A DNA stretch of 64,000 bases from Serripes groenlandicus (GCA_031761405.1 JASEVX010000003.1:61057965-61121964), one strand, 5' to 3'; positions 1-12,240 are shown, numbered from the stretch's first letter. The notes: generated by a model from the sequence alone, not told the origin. A program made the numbers and translations.

Positions 1-364
1 AGAAAAATGTAGTTATTGTAAATAGTGTAAATCCATTACAGCCTGTGCATCCACAAAGTCGTCTGAAGACCACACGTGAATGGGAAGGCCGTATCAAGAT
101 TAACAATATTCATATAATTACGTACACATGCTTACTAGAAGTGATTATGTCAGCATATGCAGATTATGATAAGACGGTGAAGATACACAGGCCAAAATGA
201 ACCTACGCTATTCAGAAATGCTAAGTTTCCCATTAGGGTCTCTAGAAAAATAAATGTTATTATCACAAACAACCAGGGGATTAATGATTTAAGTTTATCA
301 AAAAAATGCCACATTTTGTTTGTTAAAAAAGTAAGAATTGAATGTTTGGTGTTTTTCGCCGCTT

Positions 365-531
365 TCAACAAGTGTTCAGTTATATCACGGCATTTCCTGG
401 GTAGGGTACCAGTGCTACTGGCTCATGTATCCTGACACCAGACAATAACTTGTAATGCCACGGCCTCCCGCAGCCGATGCGGACACTCAACCACTGCACG
501 AGTTCGTGAAAAGAAAGGAAGTCCTGTGCCA
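365..531 (-). repeat. SINE fragment, family S3
   Basis: On the complementary strand this resembles the 3' body of the tRNA-derived SINE seen complete at 55788-56013, sharing the 'TATATCACGGC' block and then a degraded head. It is decayed and its borders are approximate. Confidence 0.4.
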
Positions 532-879
532 AAAAACAAATATTTTACAAGTAAATGCAATTCATCATGCCACACGGATTAATTACTTGATTGCTTATTG
601 ACCCAACTGTCAAAATGTAGTCCCTACTCATATCTAAAATATGACGTCGTCAGTTTAAACTATCTTTATTTAAAGCGGTACTCAACGCTTTTACATTTTA
701 AGAAATTTTTGATTTCTTTTAAATGCATGCATGCATCATAAACTATTTGAAAATGATTCAGTTTTAATCCGAATGAAGCAAAAACAACAAGGTTAGTATC
801 ATTTGGTGTTACTTACATTGTAAAATGGTGGAGCGTATTTATACGCGGTGGTGAGGATGTGACATTCGTCTGTAAGACT

Positions 880-1062
880 GATTCGTGGTGTAGTGGTAGA
901 GCGACCGACCGGCAGCTTTCCTTCTTTGACGATCAGGTTTATTTGTTTTGAGTTACTGACTGGCTTATCTCACGATACATGGATTAGTTGTACTGGTAAC
1001 TTACCCAGGAAACGCTGTGACATAACTGAAAACATGTTACAAACGGCGTAAAGCAGCATACG
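880..1062 (+). repeat. SINE fragment, family S2
   Basis: It carries a tRNA A-box-like stretch (GTGTAGTGGTAGAGCG) and the S2 3' body ending in 'AAACGGCGTAAA', with a degraded middle. It lies in a GGT intron, 80 bp upstream of the first exon in the window. Confidence 0.5.
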
Positions 1063-1141
1063 AACAAACAAAAACTAATTGACTTTTAGGCTAAATCGCA
1101 TACAAAAAAAACCCAAGTATCAATCATAATTTATTCCGTAG

Positions 1142-1334
1142 GTGCAAAGTCTGTTGCCGTACCAGGTGAAGTAAAGGGACTGTATGAAGCATGGAAACTG
1201 GGCGGCAAGCTGCCCTGGAGTATCTTGTTTCAACCATCGATTCAAATGTGCATAGACGGGTTTACTGTAGGGCCACTGTTGGCGTTAGACATTGAAAAAA
1301 ACAAACGTTACTTCGACACACATTCCGAACTAAA
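1142..1334 (+). CDS. GGT: GGT exon (first in window)
   Basis: Follows an AG acceptor, starts with two bases of a split Gly codon, and reads AKSVAVPGEVKGLYEAW, a hallmark heavy-chain block of GGT (human SVAVPGEIRG). It ends before gtaagc with two bases of a Lys codon. The preceding exon is not in the window. Confidence 0.92.
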
Positions 1335-4300
1335 GTAAGCATTTTTATTGTTATTTGACAGTTCCGTGATCGTACTGAGTTGGTCAAACAAATACATAAA
1401 AATATTACATTCGTATATACGGAGTAATTTCGGGTGTCATGTTTATTCCATTGTTTCATTGGCGATCTCAAATGTAACTGACGAGGAATTTAATCTGGTT
1501 CCTCGTTGAACAAAACTGTGTTATGCGATACCGTCATTTTCAGGGGAGGTAACTAGTTAAATTAATAACTATCGACAACGTCAAACTAAGAGCGAGGTTC
1601 GAGTATTTAGTGCCGATTACTAGCACCAAATTAGCTTGGCCCTTCTCGCAATTTGATTAAAATCTTGCCCGTGAGTTATCTAGTTAGACAAACATCTTGG
1701 ACGTCTAGGGAGCGCGTATTACCATAATACGACGTACAAGTACGCAATTTATTCTCAATCGCCATTAATGTCAAAACAATAATTCGTCAAAACATGTGAA
1801 GCAAGGTTATGTATGGTGGCATACTTCTGCCACTACATAACCACTTAATTATTACGTTATTTAACTAGTTAGTCACTTAATTATCATGATAAATATCTGA
1901 TTAACGCGTTATTTTTTATGGTAACAGATAGTTATGTTAACACTAAAAAGTATATGTTACTGCCCACTACTGCCAACATATACCTACATAATGCCATTTT
2001 TGATATATATTAAGTGACTAACGTGTTTTGTAACTAGTTAGTCAGATAAGTATCGTGATAATTATGTAGTTAACTAGTTAGTGAGATAAGTATCATGATA
2101 ATTATGTCGTTAACTAGTTACGTAACTAGTTAGTCAGATAAGTTTCGCGATAAGTATGTAGTTAACTAGTTACGTAACTAGTTAATCATATAAGTATCGT
2201 GATAATTATGTGGTTAACTAGTTACGTAACTAGTTAGTCAGATAAGTATCGTGATAATTACGTAACTAGTTAACCACATAATTATCACGATATTATGTGG
2301 TTAACTAGTTACGTAACTAGTTAATCAGATAAGTATCGTGATAATTATGTGGTTAACTAGTTACGTAACTAGTTAGTCAGATAAGTATCGTGATAATTAC
2401 GTAACTAGTTAACCACATAATTATCACGATATTATGTGGTTAACTAGTTATGTAACTAGTTAGTCAGATAAGTATCGTGATACTTATGTAGTTAACTAGT
2501 TAGTGAGATAAGTATCATGATAATTATGTCGTTAACTAGTTACGTAACTAGTTAATCAGATAAGTTTCGCGATAAGTATGTAGTTAACTAGTTACGTAAC
2601 TAGTTAATCAGATAAGTATCGTGATAATTATGTGGTTAACTAGTTACGTTACTAGTTAGTCAGATAAGTATCGTGATAATTACGTAATTAGTTAACCACA
2701 TAATTATCGTGATACTTATCTGATTAACTAGTTACGTAACTAGTTAACCACATACTTATCGCGAAACTTATCTGACTAACTAGTTACGTAACTAGTTAAC
2801 CACTTAATTATCGCGATTCTTATCTCAATAACTAGTTAACCACATACATATCACGAAACTTATCTGATTAACTAGTTACATAACGCATTAACCACTTAAA
2901 ATATGTCTAAAATGGCATTATGTAGGTATCTGTTGGCAGTAGTGGGCAGTAACATAGACTTTTTTGTGTTGACATATGTATCTGTTAACATAAAAATTAA
3001 CGCGTTAATCAGATATTTATCATGATAATTAAGTGACTAACTAGTTAAATAACGTGACAATTAAGTGGTTATGTGGTGGCAGAAGTATGCCACCATAGTT
3101 ATGAGCTTTGACGTAGTTGAAACGTGAAACAGTGTATAAAGATTTTTGACAAGAAATTGTGAACATCGTTATTAATACATCAATTAGCGTTTTCGTTTAA
3201 TTTTACTAAAAAGAAAGATGGTTACAAATCCAAGCACAAACGAACTGTTCAAAGAAGGTGACATAATTACTCTTCCGAAATTAGGAGCAACACTGGAGAA
3301 AATAGCAGACGACCCTTTCACCTTCTACAACGGAAGTCTAGCAGAAGATATCATTAAAGATCTAGATGAAATGGGTATGTTACATTGTAATAATAACGTA
3401 CCAGGTGACAACATATTTTTGTTATATCCTAACGTATATATTAAGATATTTAACCTCTGCATTTTAATACGTTTTTAAGGTGAAAACAATATACCATCAT
3501 CTCTGTAAAATCGAGTTTTATGTAAGCTTAAGGATGGTACGCTTATTTAGTGCTTCGTCAGAACTGAACCCAGTCTGGTAACTGTTCACTAATTTTACGA
3601 CAGGTTAAACTCACAAAAATATCCAATTCATAGACTTTAACTTCGACATGTTCACAAGCACATACATTTTAGTGAATTCTGATAACAGCCGATGTTGCCA
3701 GCATCTCGCGCAAATAATTTCGAGACAAACCCAGTTTTACCAACTATCTAGTATAAATTGACTTTTAAAAACCCGAAAACTTTATTTTGGTCAACTAGTG
3801 CCTACTAAATATCCAGCTCAGACTCAACACCATTGTATACTACTTTATTTCCTCGATTACTGAAGCATTGAGAACACTTTAAAGGAACAGATTTGATCTG
3901 ACCTGAAACAATATAGCATGGAAACACCGGTTCTCGAACCTCTTAAAATGTATCAGGGGTTATGGGAATACTTATAAATTGATGTCAAAATCCAACAATA
4001 TTGACACATAAATTCAACAAGTAATGTGTAAGTAAACACGGCACCGGTTCACATACAATTTATTACGCATAATGCGCTTTTGGAAATATAAAAACAGTCC
4101 TTCAACGAAAGGTTCGAGAATAGGTAATGAAGGTATATTGCAGTACTTACTTGTGCTACAAATAGATGCCATGGCGATTGGACTCAATCCTGTTAAATAA
4201 AAGTTCAACTTGATAGCAGTTGGCCATGTTAGTTCTCATAATAAAATGCAGCCAGAAGAAGACCATCTGCGAACGATTTTAAGCCCCTGAAAACATTTAT

Positions 4301-7300
4301 AAAACACGAAGATATTGTCGACAGAGAATGATATATGTTTAGCTTTTTAATTTGTAACTGACATGTGTACAACTTGTAGATCAGGTGGCAATACTTATCA
4401 ACGTCTATTATTAGCTAATGCAAATAATCGTAGCTCTAATTCATGAATAGTAAAACGACGAAATTTGTAAGTGACCTTCCCGAATTTCAAAGTAACCGTG
4501 CAAGGTTTTAACTAAGTACAGATGAATTAGGCCATATAAAACTGACCTGATCATGATTGAGAAAAACTCTTTGAAATATGTATACACGTCAAGGTTCCCC
4601 ATGGAGAATATTTTCTCCTAATAGACACACATGTCGAACGCAATAGTTAGTCATGTTTGTGATGATACTGTGGATGCAATAGCATGACTCAAATACCGTT
4701 GTGGGAAAATAGACATCCGCTTCTTTACAATATGCTATTATCCAGATCAGCTAGTGTCTGCACAATATGATCAGTGATACACCTGTTCACTGTCAATCTA
4801 CGTATAAGTACTCCACATACCATTGCAGTAACTAGAGAATAGTTATTGCACATAATATGTAGTACGGGAATTTCATTCGTATAACTGTTTTTCCATTTGC
4901 CGATCCAGCTATTAGTTTTGGCAAGGTTATTGGAAGTGTTCAGTTATGCGAAACCATATGTCGTAAAAATGCACATGCTATTCAAAGGAGTTATTACTGA
5001 AAATAGGCGGTGATGATAGAGTGCCCTTTGGCAAGGCAAATGTCTTAGCCCAGTACTTGTTTATTTTCCCAGGGATCATGAATGAGTGAACTGTTGCCGT
5101 GAACTAACTAAAATAATGTTAAAAATGGGCTACAATATATTTAGAACAACCCTCAATTTTCAATCCTGAAACTCAAGTTCATCGATTATAATAATGACTC
5201 CTCTTCAGATTGAATTAAACGGGTCATACTGGTCAATAAGCTAGCTGTACTTATTGCATTTCCAGTATTTTAAATTATGTTACAGGTGGAATCATAACAG
5301 CCGACGATTTGAAAAATTACGATGCAGCAGTGAAAGACGCTCTCACAATTCAACTGAGTAGTGGGTACACCGTTATGTCACCACCACCGCCCTCTAGTGG
5401 TGGAGTTATATTACTTATAATGAACATACTAGATGGTAAGTTGATTTTATCACTTTCTAGAGAAGAACCAGGGATTTGCTGATTCGTGTTTTGGTTTGAA
5501 GTAACGATAGAGATTGTGAACTTTATTATGCTTTATTATATTCCGAGCGGTGGAGTTGATACTTCACGAACTCTGGTGTGTATTTATATTCATCTAGCAC
5601 TGTAATCACTTGAGCATGTACGAGCTTGATAACAGTTGTAATTTAATTTGTGGATTTGTTCAACAATTTCCTAACGACTTTAAATAAATCTGAAGACATC
5701 CCAGATAAGACGGCATAAACAACTTCCACATTTACAACAAATCTGCAGTAGACGATTTTGAAAACATCACGGCAGATATATGGACATTCTGAATAGTCTG
5801 TCTGCCTGTCTGCCTAAATGTTTTCTAACTGCAGAAAGTGTAAACATCATTGCTCATTTAAACCTTTTCCTAACATTTTGAACATTTCAGGGTATGAATT
5901 CAGTGAAGACAGCATATCAACAGTATCTAAAGCTGTTGAAACATATCACAGAATCATAGAAGCATTCAAACACGGATTTTCCGTGAGAACCCAATTCGGG
6001 GATCCAGATGTTGAAAGTCAAGAATTCAAAGACAATCTGGAAGCAGTAAGGGAAATTATGATTATTGAATATAAATGAAACACTAGTTTTTCATGTTGGA
6101 TTAAATCGGTACCTTATTGGAGTTAGTATTACCAAAATCCTATTGATTGTAGGTTAAATCCTTGTCAATGGCAACTCATAAATAATTCTCATTTACTCCA
6201 ACCCTAAACTTCGCTGCATCAGCAATCGGTCGTATAGATCAGAAAACTGACCTTTGCGTCATTAATCCAAATTGTCGCCTATAGATCGTTAAGTATCACA
6301 AGGGGAGATAACCCATGAATTGAGATAGGGAAAAGGTGTTTGCCGAAAACAGTTGTATCATGCAAATTCGTTGGATTGAAACCGAGCACCTGCTCATTAA
6401 TATTGAAATATATAGGATCAATTTGATGTACCTTTCATGCGGTATTGTTATAACTTATATACCCACAGTGAAGTATTTTTGTCTGATAACATAAAGATTG
6501 GTTTATGGATCTTGGCGGTAATGTACTTGACGATTCCCAAAAGTGTGAACACTCTTTTCAGTGAGTTAATGGATGAAAAACATGACAAATTATTATAAGA
6601 TCAGGTCAGCAGTTCGTCACAAAGAAATGCTCAAAGTATTAAATGGCGAGTGTGTTTTGGACGACACACACTTATTTGGATTATCTTTGTAAAGGTTCAC
6701 TAAAGAAACTTTTGTGAAAAATATAATCAAATCGGGGCAGGTAATTTTGAACTAAATGTTCCTGGCGGCTATATTTTTGTAACAAATCGAAATAGTTTGC
6801 ACAATCTAGGTGGGTGGTCACTCAATGAACAATGGTATCAAAACATGTTTTATCAGATCGGTCCAACAATTTAGGTAACGATTTTGAACGATTGAACGAC
6901 GAGATATCACAATCGATACACATATACCTGTGTCGTTGTGGTCATTTTATCCGAATTAAATGTCCGACTTCATGCAAAAAGTTCAAATCATTTGGCATAT
7001 CTTTGAATAATTGAACATCTTATTATGAGTTTTAGTCATTTTGAATTGTTTTAAACTTTATAATTGTCTGTTTCTAAACGGTAAACGGCAAGAAAATAAT
7101 TCTGAAACAATTGTTTTAGTCTTTTGCAAATTGACCTCAAATGAGGCTAGAAAAATATAAATTCATGGTAAACGTTTACGAGAAAAACGTATATCTCAAA
7201 TGTTGGAACCATATATTTAGTAAAACAAATACATAACCTACCAATCTACTGAAAATATTTCTTCATTTCCAGTTGCTGTCCAACGCCTCGTCAAGTTCAT

Positions 7301-10300
7301 TTGGAGCCGATAAACGTGCACTGATAACTCAAAATACACACAACACTTCATTCTATGAGCCACAGTACAGTGTGAATGCATCGGATGCCGGAACAACCCA
7401 CCTGTCAGTTCTTGCTCCGAACGGCGATGCCGTTTCTGTTACGAGTACCATCAATATATGGTAAGATTACTTCATCTTTATCCCGGATATAAACAATTTA
7501 AAGGTAACGCCATTGCAACAGTTGACTTTTGAAAACACGATGGAAAAGGTAAATATTACACATGACAATATATATCCTTTTCCAACATGATTTTCAAGAT
7601 GTTTCGTATTTGTTTTTCACATTTTACAAAGCAGACTGGTTGGATTGTGATATTAGGTAAACGCTTTTTATTGTATTTTGATGACAATATTGGACAACAA
7701 TCAACGTCTAGTCATCGTAGAGTCCTAGCGGCGATCACGGTGAAGTGTCCTCGTGCAAGGCACATTTCCTGGATTAGTACTGGTTGTGTAAACGCTTGGA
7801 GAATTTATACGTTACCTGTCGCCGTAACATAACTGAAATAATGTTGAAAACGGGAATAAAGTCCCAATGCAATAAATCGTAGAAACCCTGTAATCAATTT
7901 TAAGCCAAAATGTTTTGCCAGTTATTCAAAATTCGAATTTGAAACGAAAAAGCATTTAAAAAAGACCTGATTAACACGCCGGCTATGGTTAATTTAATAC
8001 GCAAGTAATATTACAAATACGTATTAATTCAGGTTCGGCTCAAAGATAGTTGGTAGCCGCACTTCCATCATGTACAACGTGTACAATCATCAATGTATCA
8101 TACTGTTAATTAGAGTACTTGCACCAGAACACACATTGGCATGTCAAATACACTATATTAGTCTACTATGCAGTACTTTTACCTTAGGTGTACACTGATA
8201 ATTTTGTTTACACATGTATATATACTTACCTTTTGTCTTCTGGGAAACCTTTTAAGCCCTTAGGCTTATACTTCTCCTCACTTACCTTTCCCGGCACCGA
8301 TTTGTGCACTTATAGACCTGGGACAGGTCAAATCTTTTTTCTTGCCAAACTTTTTCCAATCTTGTCTTAAATTGTATGTCTGATTTTGAGCTGACAATAT
8401 CCGTTGGTAAACTATTCCACACCTGTACATGTATGTTACGGTGATTGAATGAATTTAAACGTATTGATTTATTTGCTCTAGGTTTTTTGAGTTTCTGATT
8501 ACTAAGAAGAGTATTGTCCGAGTTAGTAAAAAATACGTTCATATCAATGTGATCAATTTGCTGTACTAGTTTGAACAGTTGAATAATGCCAAATCTTTTT
8601 TCTACGGTAATCTAATGATGGCAGGTTTCATTCAGCGAGACGTTCGTTATACGATAATCCTCGTAATTCAGGCACTATTCTTGTAGCTCTCCTTTGTGCA
8701 TTTTCAAGTACTTATTTATTCTTTTTTAGGATGGATAAAATATTAAGTTGCCATAATCTAGAAATTTATATAAAGTTAAAATATGTACCGTGCCATGTCA
8801 TTTTCCACTGTATGTTATTATATTTTTATTATTTGACTTTGAGCTTTAATGATTTTAAATGGCTTGTAAAACTTTTTTTCCTGCTCTGTGCGAACGCAAT
8901 ATAATAAAAATTGCATTCATTCAGGTTCGGCTCAAAGATAGCTGAAAGTCGCACTTGCATCATGTTAAACGACTAAAATCAATGTCTCATACCATTAATT
9001 AGAGCATTTATGCCCCCAGAACACACACTAGCTTGTCCAACACTCTAGGTTTGTCCACTAGGCAGTACTATGACCTTATATCTACACTGATACTTTTGTT
9101 TATACATGTAGATATGTATCGTGCCATGCCATTTTCCGCTGTATATTATTATATTTGTATTATTTAACTATGACCTTAATGAGTAATGGCTTGTAAACAA
9201 GTTTCTATCCTGTTATGTGAGAACGTAATATAATAAAAATTACATTCAAACAGGTTCGGCTCAAAGATAGTTGGTAATCGCACTGGTATCATGTTCAACG
9301 ACGAAATGGACGACTTCTCCACTCCAAATACAACCAACTATTTTGGTATTCCTGCATCTGAAGCGAATTTTATAAAGCCAATGAAACGTCCATTGTCGTC
9401 CATGTCACCTACAATCGTCGTCAATACAACCTCCGGGGACGTACGGTTGGTGGTAGGAGCATCCGGAGGGTCCCGGATCATAACGTCAACAGCTTTCGTA
9501 AGTTTCTTTGATTTCTTTCAATTAACCATTTCCAATATTCCGACGCCTCTGTGGCAGATGACTTTTGAAAACATTCTTACAAAAGGAGAAATTGCTCTTA
9601 TCAACAATTTAAGAAATCATGTATTTGCTGTCTGATTTCGGTGTACACTTTCCGCAAATGTTATGTTAAGTCGATAACTAATTTTAACAGGGATGATAAG
9701 ATGGCTTTTTGTTTTAAAGATATATTTATTGACTAAACAACTTGCTCTTTCAGATAACTTTAGAGTCCTTGCTTTTCAAACTCGGTATGAAGGAATCTAT
9801 AGACTTTCCAAGAATTCATCACCAACTACTTCCTGACGAAATCCGTATCACAGACAGATTTCAACAGGTAAGTTTATAAAGCTCTACCAACATGTAAATG
9901 CCTGTTTGAAGTTTGTTTTATTCATATTTAATATTCAAACCATGTGTTGTTGTCACCAGCGAGTCACTCGTTATACTAACCCAAAGCTCCTTAGCGCCGA
10001 TGTTTGTATAGTATGACCCGGCCGGGGATCTTACCAACGACCTTCTGCGCCCAAGACAGACGATCAATTCGGTAATCTCAATCAGTTCATTTTTGTTAAG
10101 GGTTATTTCAACTCACCTTTATCCTGTTAAATTCATGAAACCCGTCTATTTACCATTAGTTTGTAGTAAGTTTTTAGATAATTCGTATTAACGTTTTTTG
10201 AAGTTGGACTTTTTCTGTATTTTAACACGTACATCTTGAACAATGTATACTAAGATAAAACTGCAAAGATTTGCAGGCTGATCGTGTATTAATCGTATCC

Positions 10301-10526
10301 AAATGTTATTAAATTTGCTTACAGATGGATAACGGTTTAAAGTAAAACTGAAATTTATAGATAATAATTATTTTTACAGGCTTTGCGAGAGGGGTTAGAA
10401 GCTCGTGGTCACAAGTTCAAGGTACTCGGCTTTGGGTCAGCAGTGCAAGCCATCCTCCAACGAAAAGAAGGCGAAATCTTCTCAAACTGTGACCACAGTA
10501 AATACGGCGTACCAGACGGTGTATGA
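1142..10526 (+). CDS. GGT: gamma-glutamyltransferase (GGT), eight 3' exons
   Basis: GGT cleaves the gamma-glutamyl bond of glutathione and transfers or hydrolyses the glutamyl group at the cell surface. Eight exons (1142-1334, 3214-3374, 5286-5435, 5891-6045, 7273-7460, 9254-9497, 9754-9867, 10380-10526) join in frame with GT/AG borders to give 449 residues and a TGA stop. The precursor and heavy-chain start, including the substrate-binding Arg of the NAREVAP segment, lies upstream of the window. By comparison with remembered human GGT1, these are kept: the autocleavage/nucleophile Thr (here DAGT-THLS), the STIN segment, the Glu and Asp of NDEMDDF, the SSM serine pair, and the Gly pair of the oxyanion loop (VVGASGG). 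Splice phases agree at every junction. Which GGT paralogue this is cannot be told. Confidence 0.93.
1812..3097. mobile_element. palindromic-satellite transposon 1 (1286 bp)
   Basis: The element is bounded by identical 6-bp duplications GTTATG (1806-1811 and 3098-3103). Both ends start TATGGTGGCATAC in inverted orientation, and the inverted match continues with few differences for about 200 bp on each side. The interior (about 2030-2880) is made of repeated words: TAACTAGTTACGTAACTAG, ATAAGTATCGTGATAATTA and their complements, in both orientations, so the whole can fold into one long stem. No coding frame is present, so it must be non-autonomous. It lies in a GGT intron. It recalls the tandem-cored pearl/MITE elements of bivalves, but the terminal structure here is a true long TIR. 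Confidence 0.85.
3214..3374 (+). CDS. GGT: GGT exon 2 of window
   Basis: The acceptor is set by phase: AG at 3212-3213 restores frame, while the AG at 3216-3217 would not. It encodes the block with LPKLGATLEKIADD and FYNGSLAEDIIKDL, matching the GGT LPQLA...FYNGSL region. The donor is gtatgt at 3375. Confidence 0.92.
3375..5285 (+). other. GGT intron without recognised features
   Basis: About 1.9 kb of AT-rich sequence. Apart from the SINE remnant at 5013-5130 I see no exon, tandem repeat or inverted repeat. Confidence 0.6.
5013..5130 (+). repeat. SINE fragment, family S3
   Basis: Matches the body of the S3 element at 55788-56013: 'GAGTGCCCTTTGGCAAGGC', 'GGGATCATGAATGAGTGAAC' and 'AATAATGTT' occur in the same order. 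The tRNA-like head is missing. Confidence 0.6.
5286..5435 (+). CDS. GGT: GGT exon 3 of window
   Basis: Encodes GGIITADDLKNYDAAVKDA and a PPPPSSGGVILLIMNILDG block, equivalent to the GGIVTAEDLNNY and PSAPLSGPVL...NIL region of human GGT1. Phase 1 at both ends. Confidence 0.93.
5891..6045 (+). CDS. GGT: GGT exon 4 of window
   Basis: Encodes GYEFSEDSISTVSKAVETYH and RIIEAFKHGFSVRTQFGDPD, the GGT YHRIVEAFRFAYA...LGDP block. Acceptor tttcag, donor gtaagg, phase 0 exit. Confidence 0.93.
6046..7272 (+). other. GGT intron without recognised features
   Basis: AT-rich intronic sequence. I see no convincing exon, SINE or inverted repeat. Confidence 0.5.
7273..7460 (+). CDS. GGT: GGT exon 5 of window, carries the catalytic Thr
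   Basis: Encodes ...NASDAGT-THLSVLAPNG...VTSTINIW. The first Thr of TTHLS aligns with the human GGT1 autoprocessing nucleophile, which becomes the N-terminus of the small subunit. STIN keeps the Thr and Asn that contact the glutamyl carboxylate in the family. It ends in phase 2 and joins G of the exon at 9254 to make Trp. Confidence 0.93.
7690..7862 (+). repeat. SINE fragment, family S3
   Basis: A decayed body with 'GTGCAAGGCACATTTCCTGG', 'GTCGCCGTAACATAACTGAA' and 'AATAATGTTGAAAACGG', colinear with the complete S3 copy. Confidence 0.6.
8033..8085 (+). pseudogene. pseudo-exon A, copy of the start of GGT exon 6
   Basis: After a ttcag acceptor it reads FGSKIVGSRTSIMYN, nearly the same as the true exon (FGSKIVGNRTGIMFN), then leaves the exon sequence before the EMDDF residues. 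It cannot encode an active enzyme if spliced. Confidence 0.85.
8224..8780 (-). mobile_element. non-LTR retrotransposon (LINE) 3' fragment
   Basis: On the complementary strand the decoded protein is the C-terminal tail of a LINE reverse transcriptase: AQRRATRIVPELRGLSYNER, then LPSLDYRRK, and after a one-base frameshift a NSFNHRNIHVQVWNSLP segment. Such tails occur in CR1/Jockey-type LINEs. It is 5' truncated and has at least one in-frame stop and one frameshift. It sits only in repeat unit A, so it appears to have inserted after the triplication. Confidence 0.8.
8925..8975 (+). pseudogene. pseudo-exon B, copy of the start of GGT exon 6
   Basis: After a ttcag acceptor it reads FGSKIAESRTCIMLND and meets an in-frame TAA at once. 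The acceptor context is well kept, so mis-splicing here is possible and would truncate the protein. Confidence 0.85.
9254..9497 (+). CDS. GGT: GGT exon 6 of window (true copy)
   Basis: Encodes FGSKIVGNRTGIMFNDEMDD, then NFIKPMKRPLSSMSPTIVV and VVGASGGSRIITSTAF. It holds the acidic pair, the SSM serines and the GG oxyanion pair. The donor gtaagt is at 9498 and exit is phase 0. Confidence 0.95.
9754..9867 (+). CDS. GGT: GGT exon 7 of window
   Basis: 38 codons, ITLESLLFKLGMKESIDFPR IHHQLLPDEI, matching the EEPRLHNQLLPN segment of GGT. Acceptor tttcag, donor gtaagt. Confidence 0.92.
10380..10526 (+). CDS. GGT: GGT terminal exon
   Basis: Encodes ALREGLEARGHKFKVLGFGS AVQAILQRK and ends SKYGVPDGV before TGA at 10524-10526. 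The end resembles the family C-terminus (AVQAIVR...DSRKGGEPAGY in human). Confidence 0.92.
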   Translation, partial: ALREGLEARGHKFKVLGFGSAVQAILQRKEGEIFSNCDHSKYGVPDGV

Positions 10527-10725
10527 ATATCATATATTAAATCATTTGTACCATTAATTATTCATTAATTTTCCTAACTGTTAAGACTTGTGTGTGAAAA
10601 AGAGAATTAGCTCAAAATCGTTCTTTACAAAGATGTTTTCAACACTGAACTTATATTAGTTTATGTGGGATGATAGCTACTGGCATTAGAAGAATTGTGT
10701 AAGGTGTTTTAGTGCATGAAATCTA

Positions 10726-10731
10726 AATAAA
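10726..10731 (+). terminator. candidate GGT polyadenylation signal AATAAA
   Basis: A canonical hexamer 200 bp past the GGT stop codon. No transcript evidence. Confidence 0.55.
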
Positions 10732-12240
10732 ACATCTTGGGAAAACAGCGAATTGAATTACAATCGATTAAAGAATCAATTGTGTTTGTCTGAATGACTG
10801 AATAATGAAATTAGAAGACACAAATTGATCTGCATTTTACGACATTCCCTTAGTCAATGTTTAAATTATGGTCCAAACAGTCTGTGTTACTCTGTACTGT
10901 GTATCTTTACGTATTGTTGATAACGTTGCATTCTAAAGAATGTTTGAAAGGTTGTTGTTCACATTAACTTTGACAGAGACAACTGAAACAGGATTAGAAA
11001 GTAATAATCTATATAAGGGAGTAGGTCTATACATGCATGGAAAGTGTCCCTATATGTTGTTTAGAAATGCACTATCTTGTATTTTACATCTACTTCGATA
11101 TGTAGCACATCATTACGATTTTATAATTACCTCTTGCATTTTCACAGCTACATATTGTCAATAGTTCTTTTATATATATTTACTTTTTATTAATTTACAT
11201 GAAACTTCTCTCTTTGATATATAATAGCTTTTTATCGACTTTATCTGTATGTATATCTTTGTTTTAGTTATTAAAAATAGAACCGTTGTAATCAGAACAT
11301 GTTTTATTTTAGTTAACAGTAAAAAGAAGCGTTTTTATTAAACACCGTATGTGTATTTAATATATATGTTGTATCGAGTTTTTTTATTATGTTGATCATT
11401 GTGAACGTATAAATGCCAGAAGATCCTGAATTTGCAATATTCGTAGTAAGAACATCTTTCGATACGGATTAGTAATATAGGATTCAAATGGAACATCCAT
11501 TCGTAAACAAGTCACTTCTGGTATAACAAGTATATTCAGGGCAGTATCACCTATATGTGAGTGGCGTCCGGTGAAACCATATCTCGCCAAGGCTTTGCGA
11601 TAAGTGTTAACGCAGATAAGTCAGCGCATCTGTTAAGCATGATATTGAACTGTACTGTATGCCCTTTAATCATAGAAGTTTGAAAGAAACAAGTGTAAAT
11701 CAGAACCCATTGATACTCTAGCACCTCCTTTTTTCCCACGTGTATGATTTGGGTTAAGGTTGGTTAGCACAAAGCGCTGCTCAAAAGACTCTTGAATGGC
11801 AATATCTTAAAAAGTGTTGTAATGTTGCAAATTCGCTTTCGCCGAGTAATAATCTTGCGGGATTTGAGACCAAATATTCTAGGTTCGATTCCCCTTGTGG
11901 CGTTTATGTGGGAATGTCCTTGGACAAAGCACAAGTCCTTTCCTAGCGCTAGTTAGTTACTCAGGGATCATGGAAATCGATTCAGCCGCCACGATAAATA
12001 ACTGTTCAAATAGACTTTCGAAAATATATTCCATAAATCAAATTATTATGAATGTATGGCTTTTGTCTTGGCTTTGTCGGCGAAAAACAAGCATGTGATT
12101 GTGTGCTCGTTCATCGGCCTGACTCTATGGATCTACCGGTATGTTTTATGATGCAATAATTGGTTGAGCAAAGAAGGAAACAAATGAAAAATGAGCTTTC
12201 GGACTGACTGGTTTCAAAAGATTTCGTGAAGTCTGATACA
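10732..12240. other. intergenic, nothing recognised
   Basis: AT-rich sequence downstream of GGT. I see no gene, SINE or clear inverted repeat. Confidence 0.5.

Larger units (their letters stand above)
8033..9253 (+). repeat. tandem triplication of exon-6 acceptor unit, about 329 bp period
   Basis: Three copies of 'intron plus acceptor plus first about 50 exon bases' start at 8033, 8925 and 9254. B to C spans 329 bp. A to B spans 892 bp, the excess being close to the LINE insertion at 8224-8780. Shared intronic blocks include AATATAATAAAAATT and GTGCCATG. Confidence 0.85.

Noticed and set aside
1..1141. Upstream GGT exons
   Set aside because: I searched for the NAREVAP and GGG-type heavy-chain blocks and saw none; the first exon in the window is at 1142.
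8033..8975. Pseudo-exons A and B as productive alternative GGT exons
   Set aside because: They lack the acidic pair and following exon sequence, and B has an immediate stop. They can only give truncated products.
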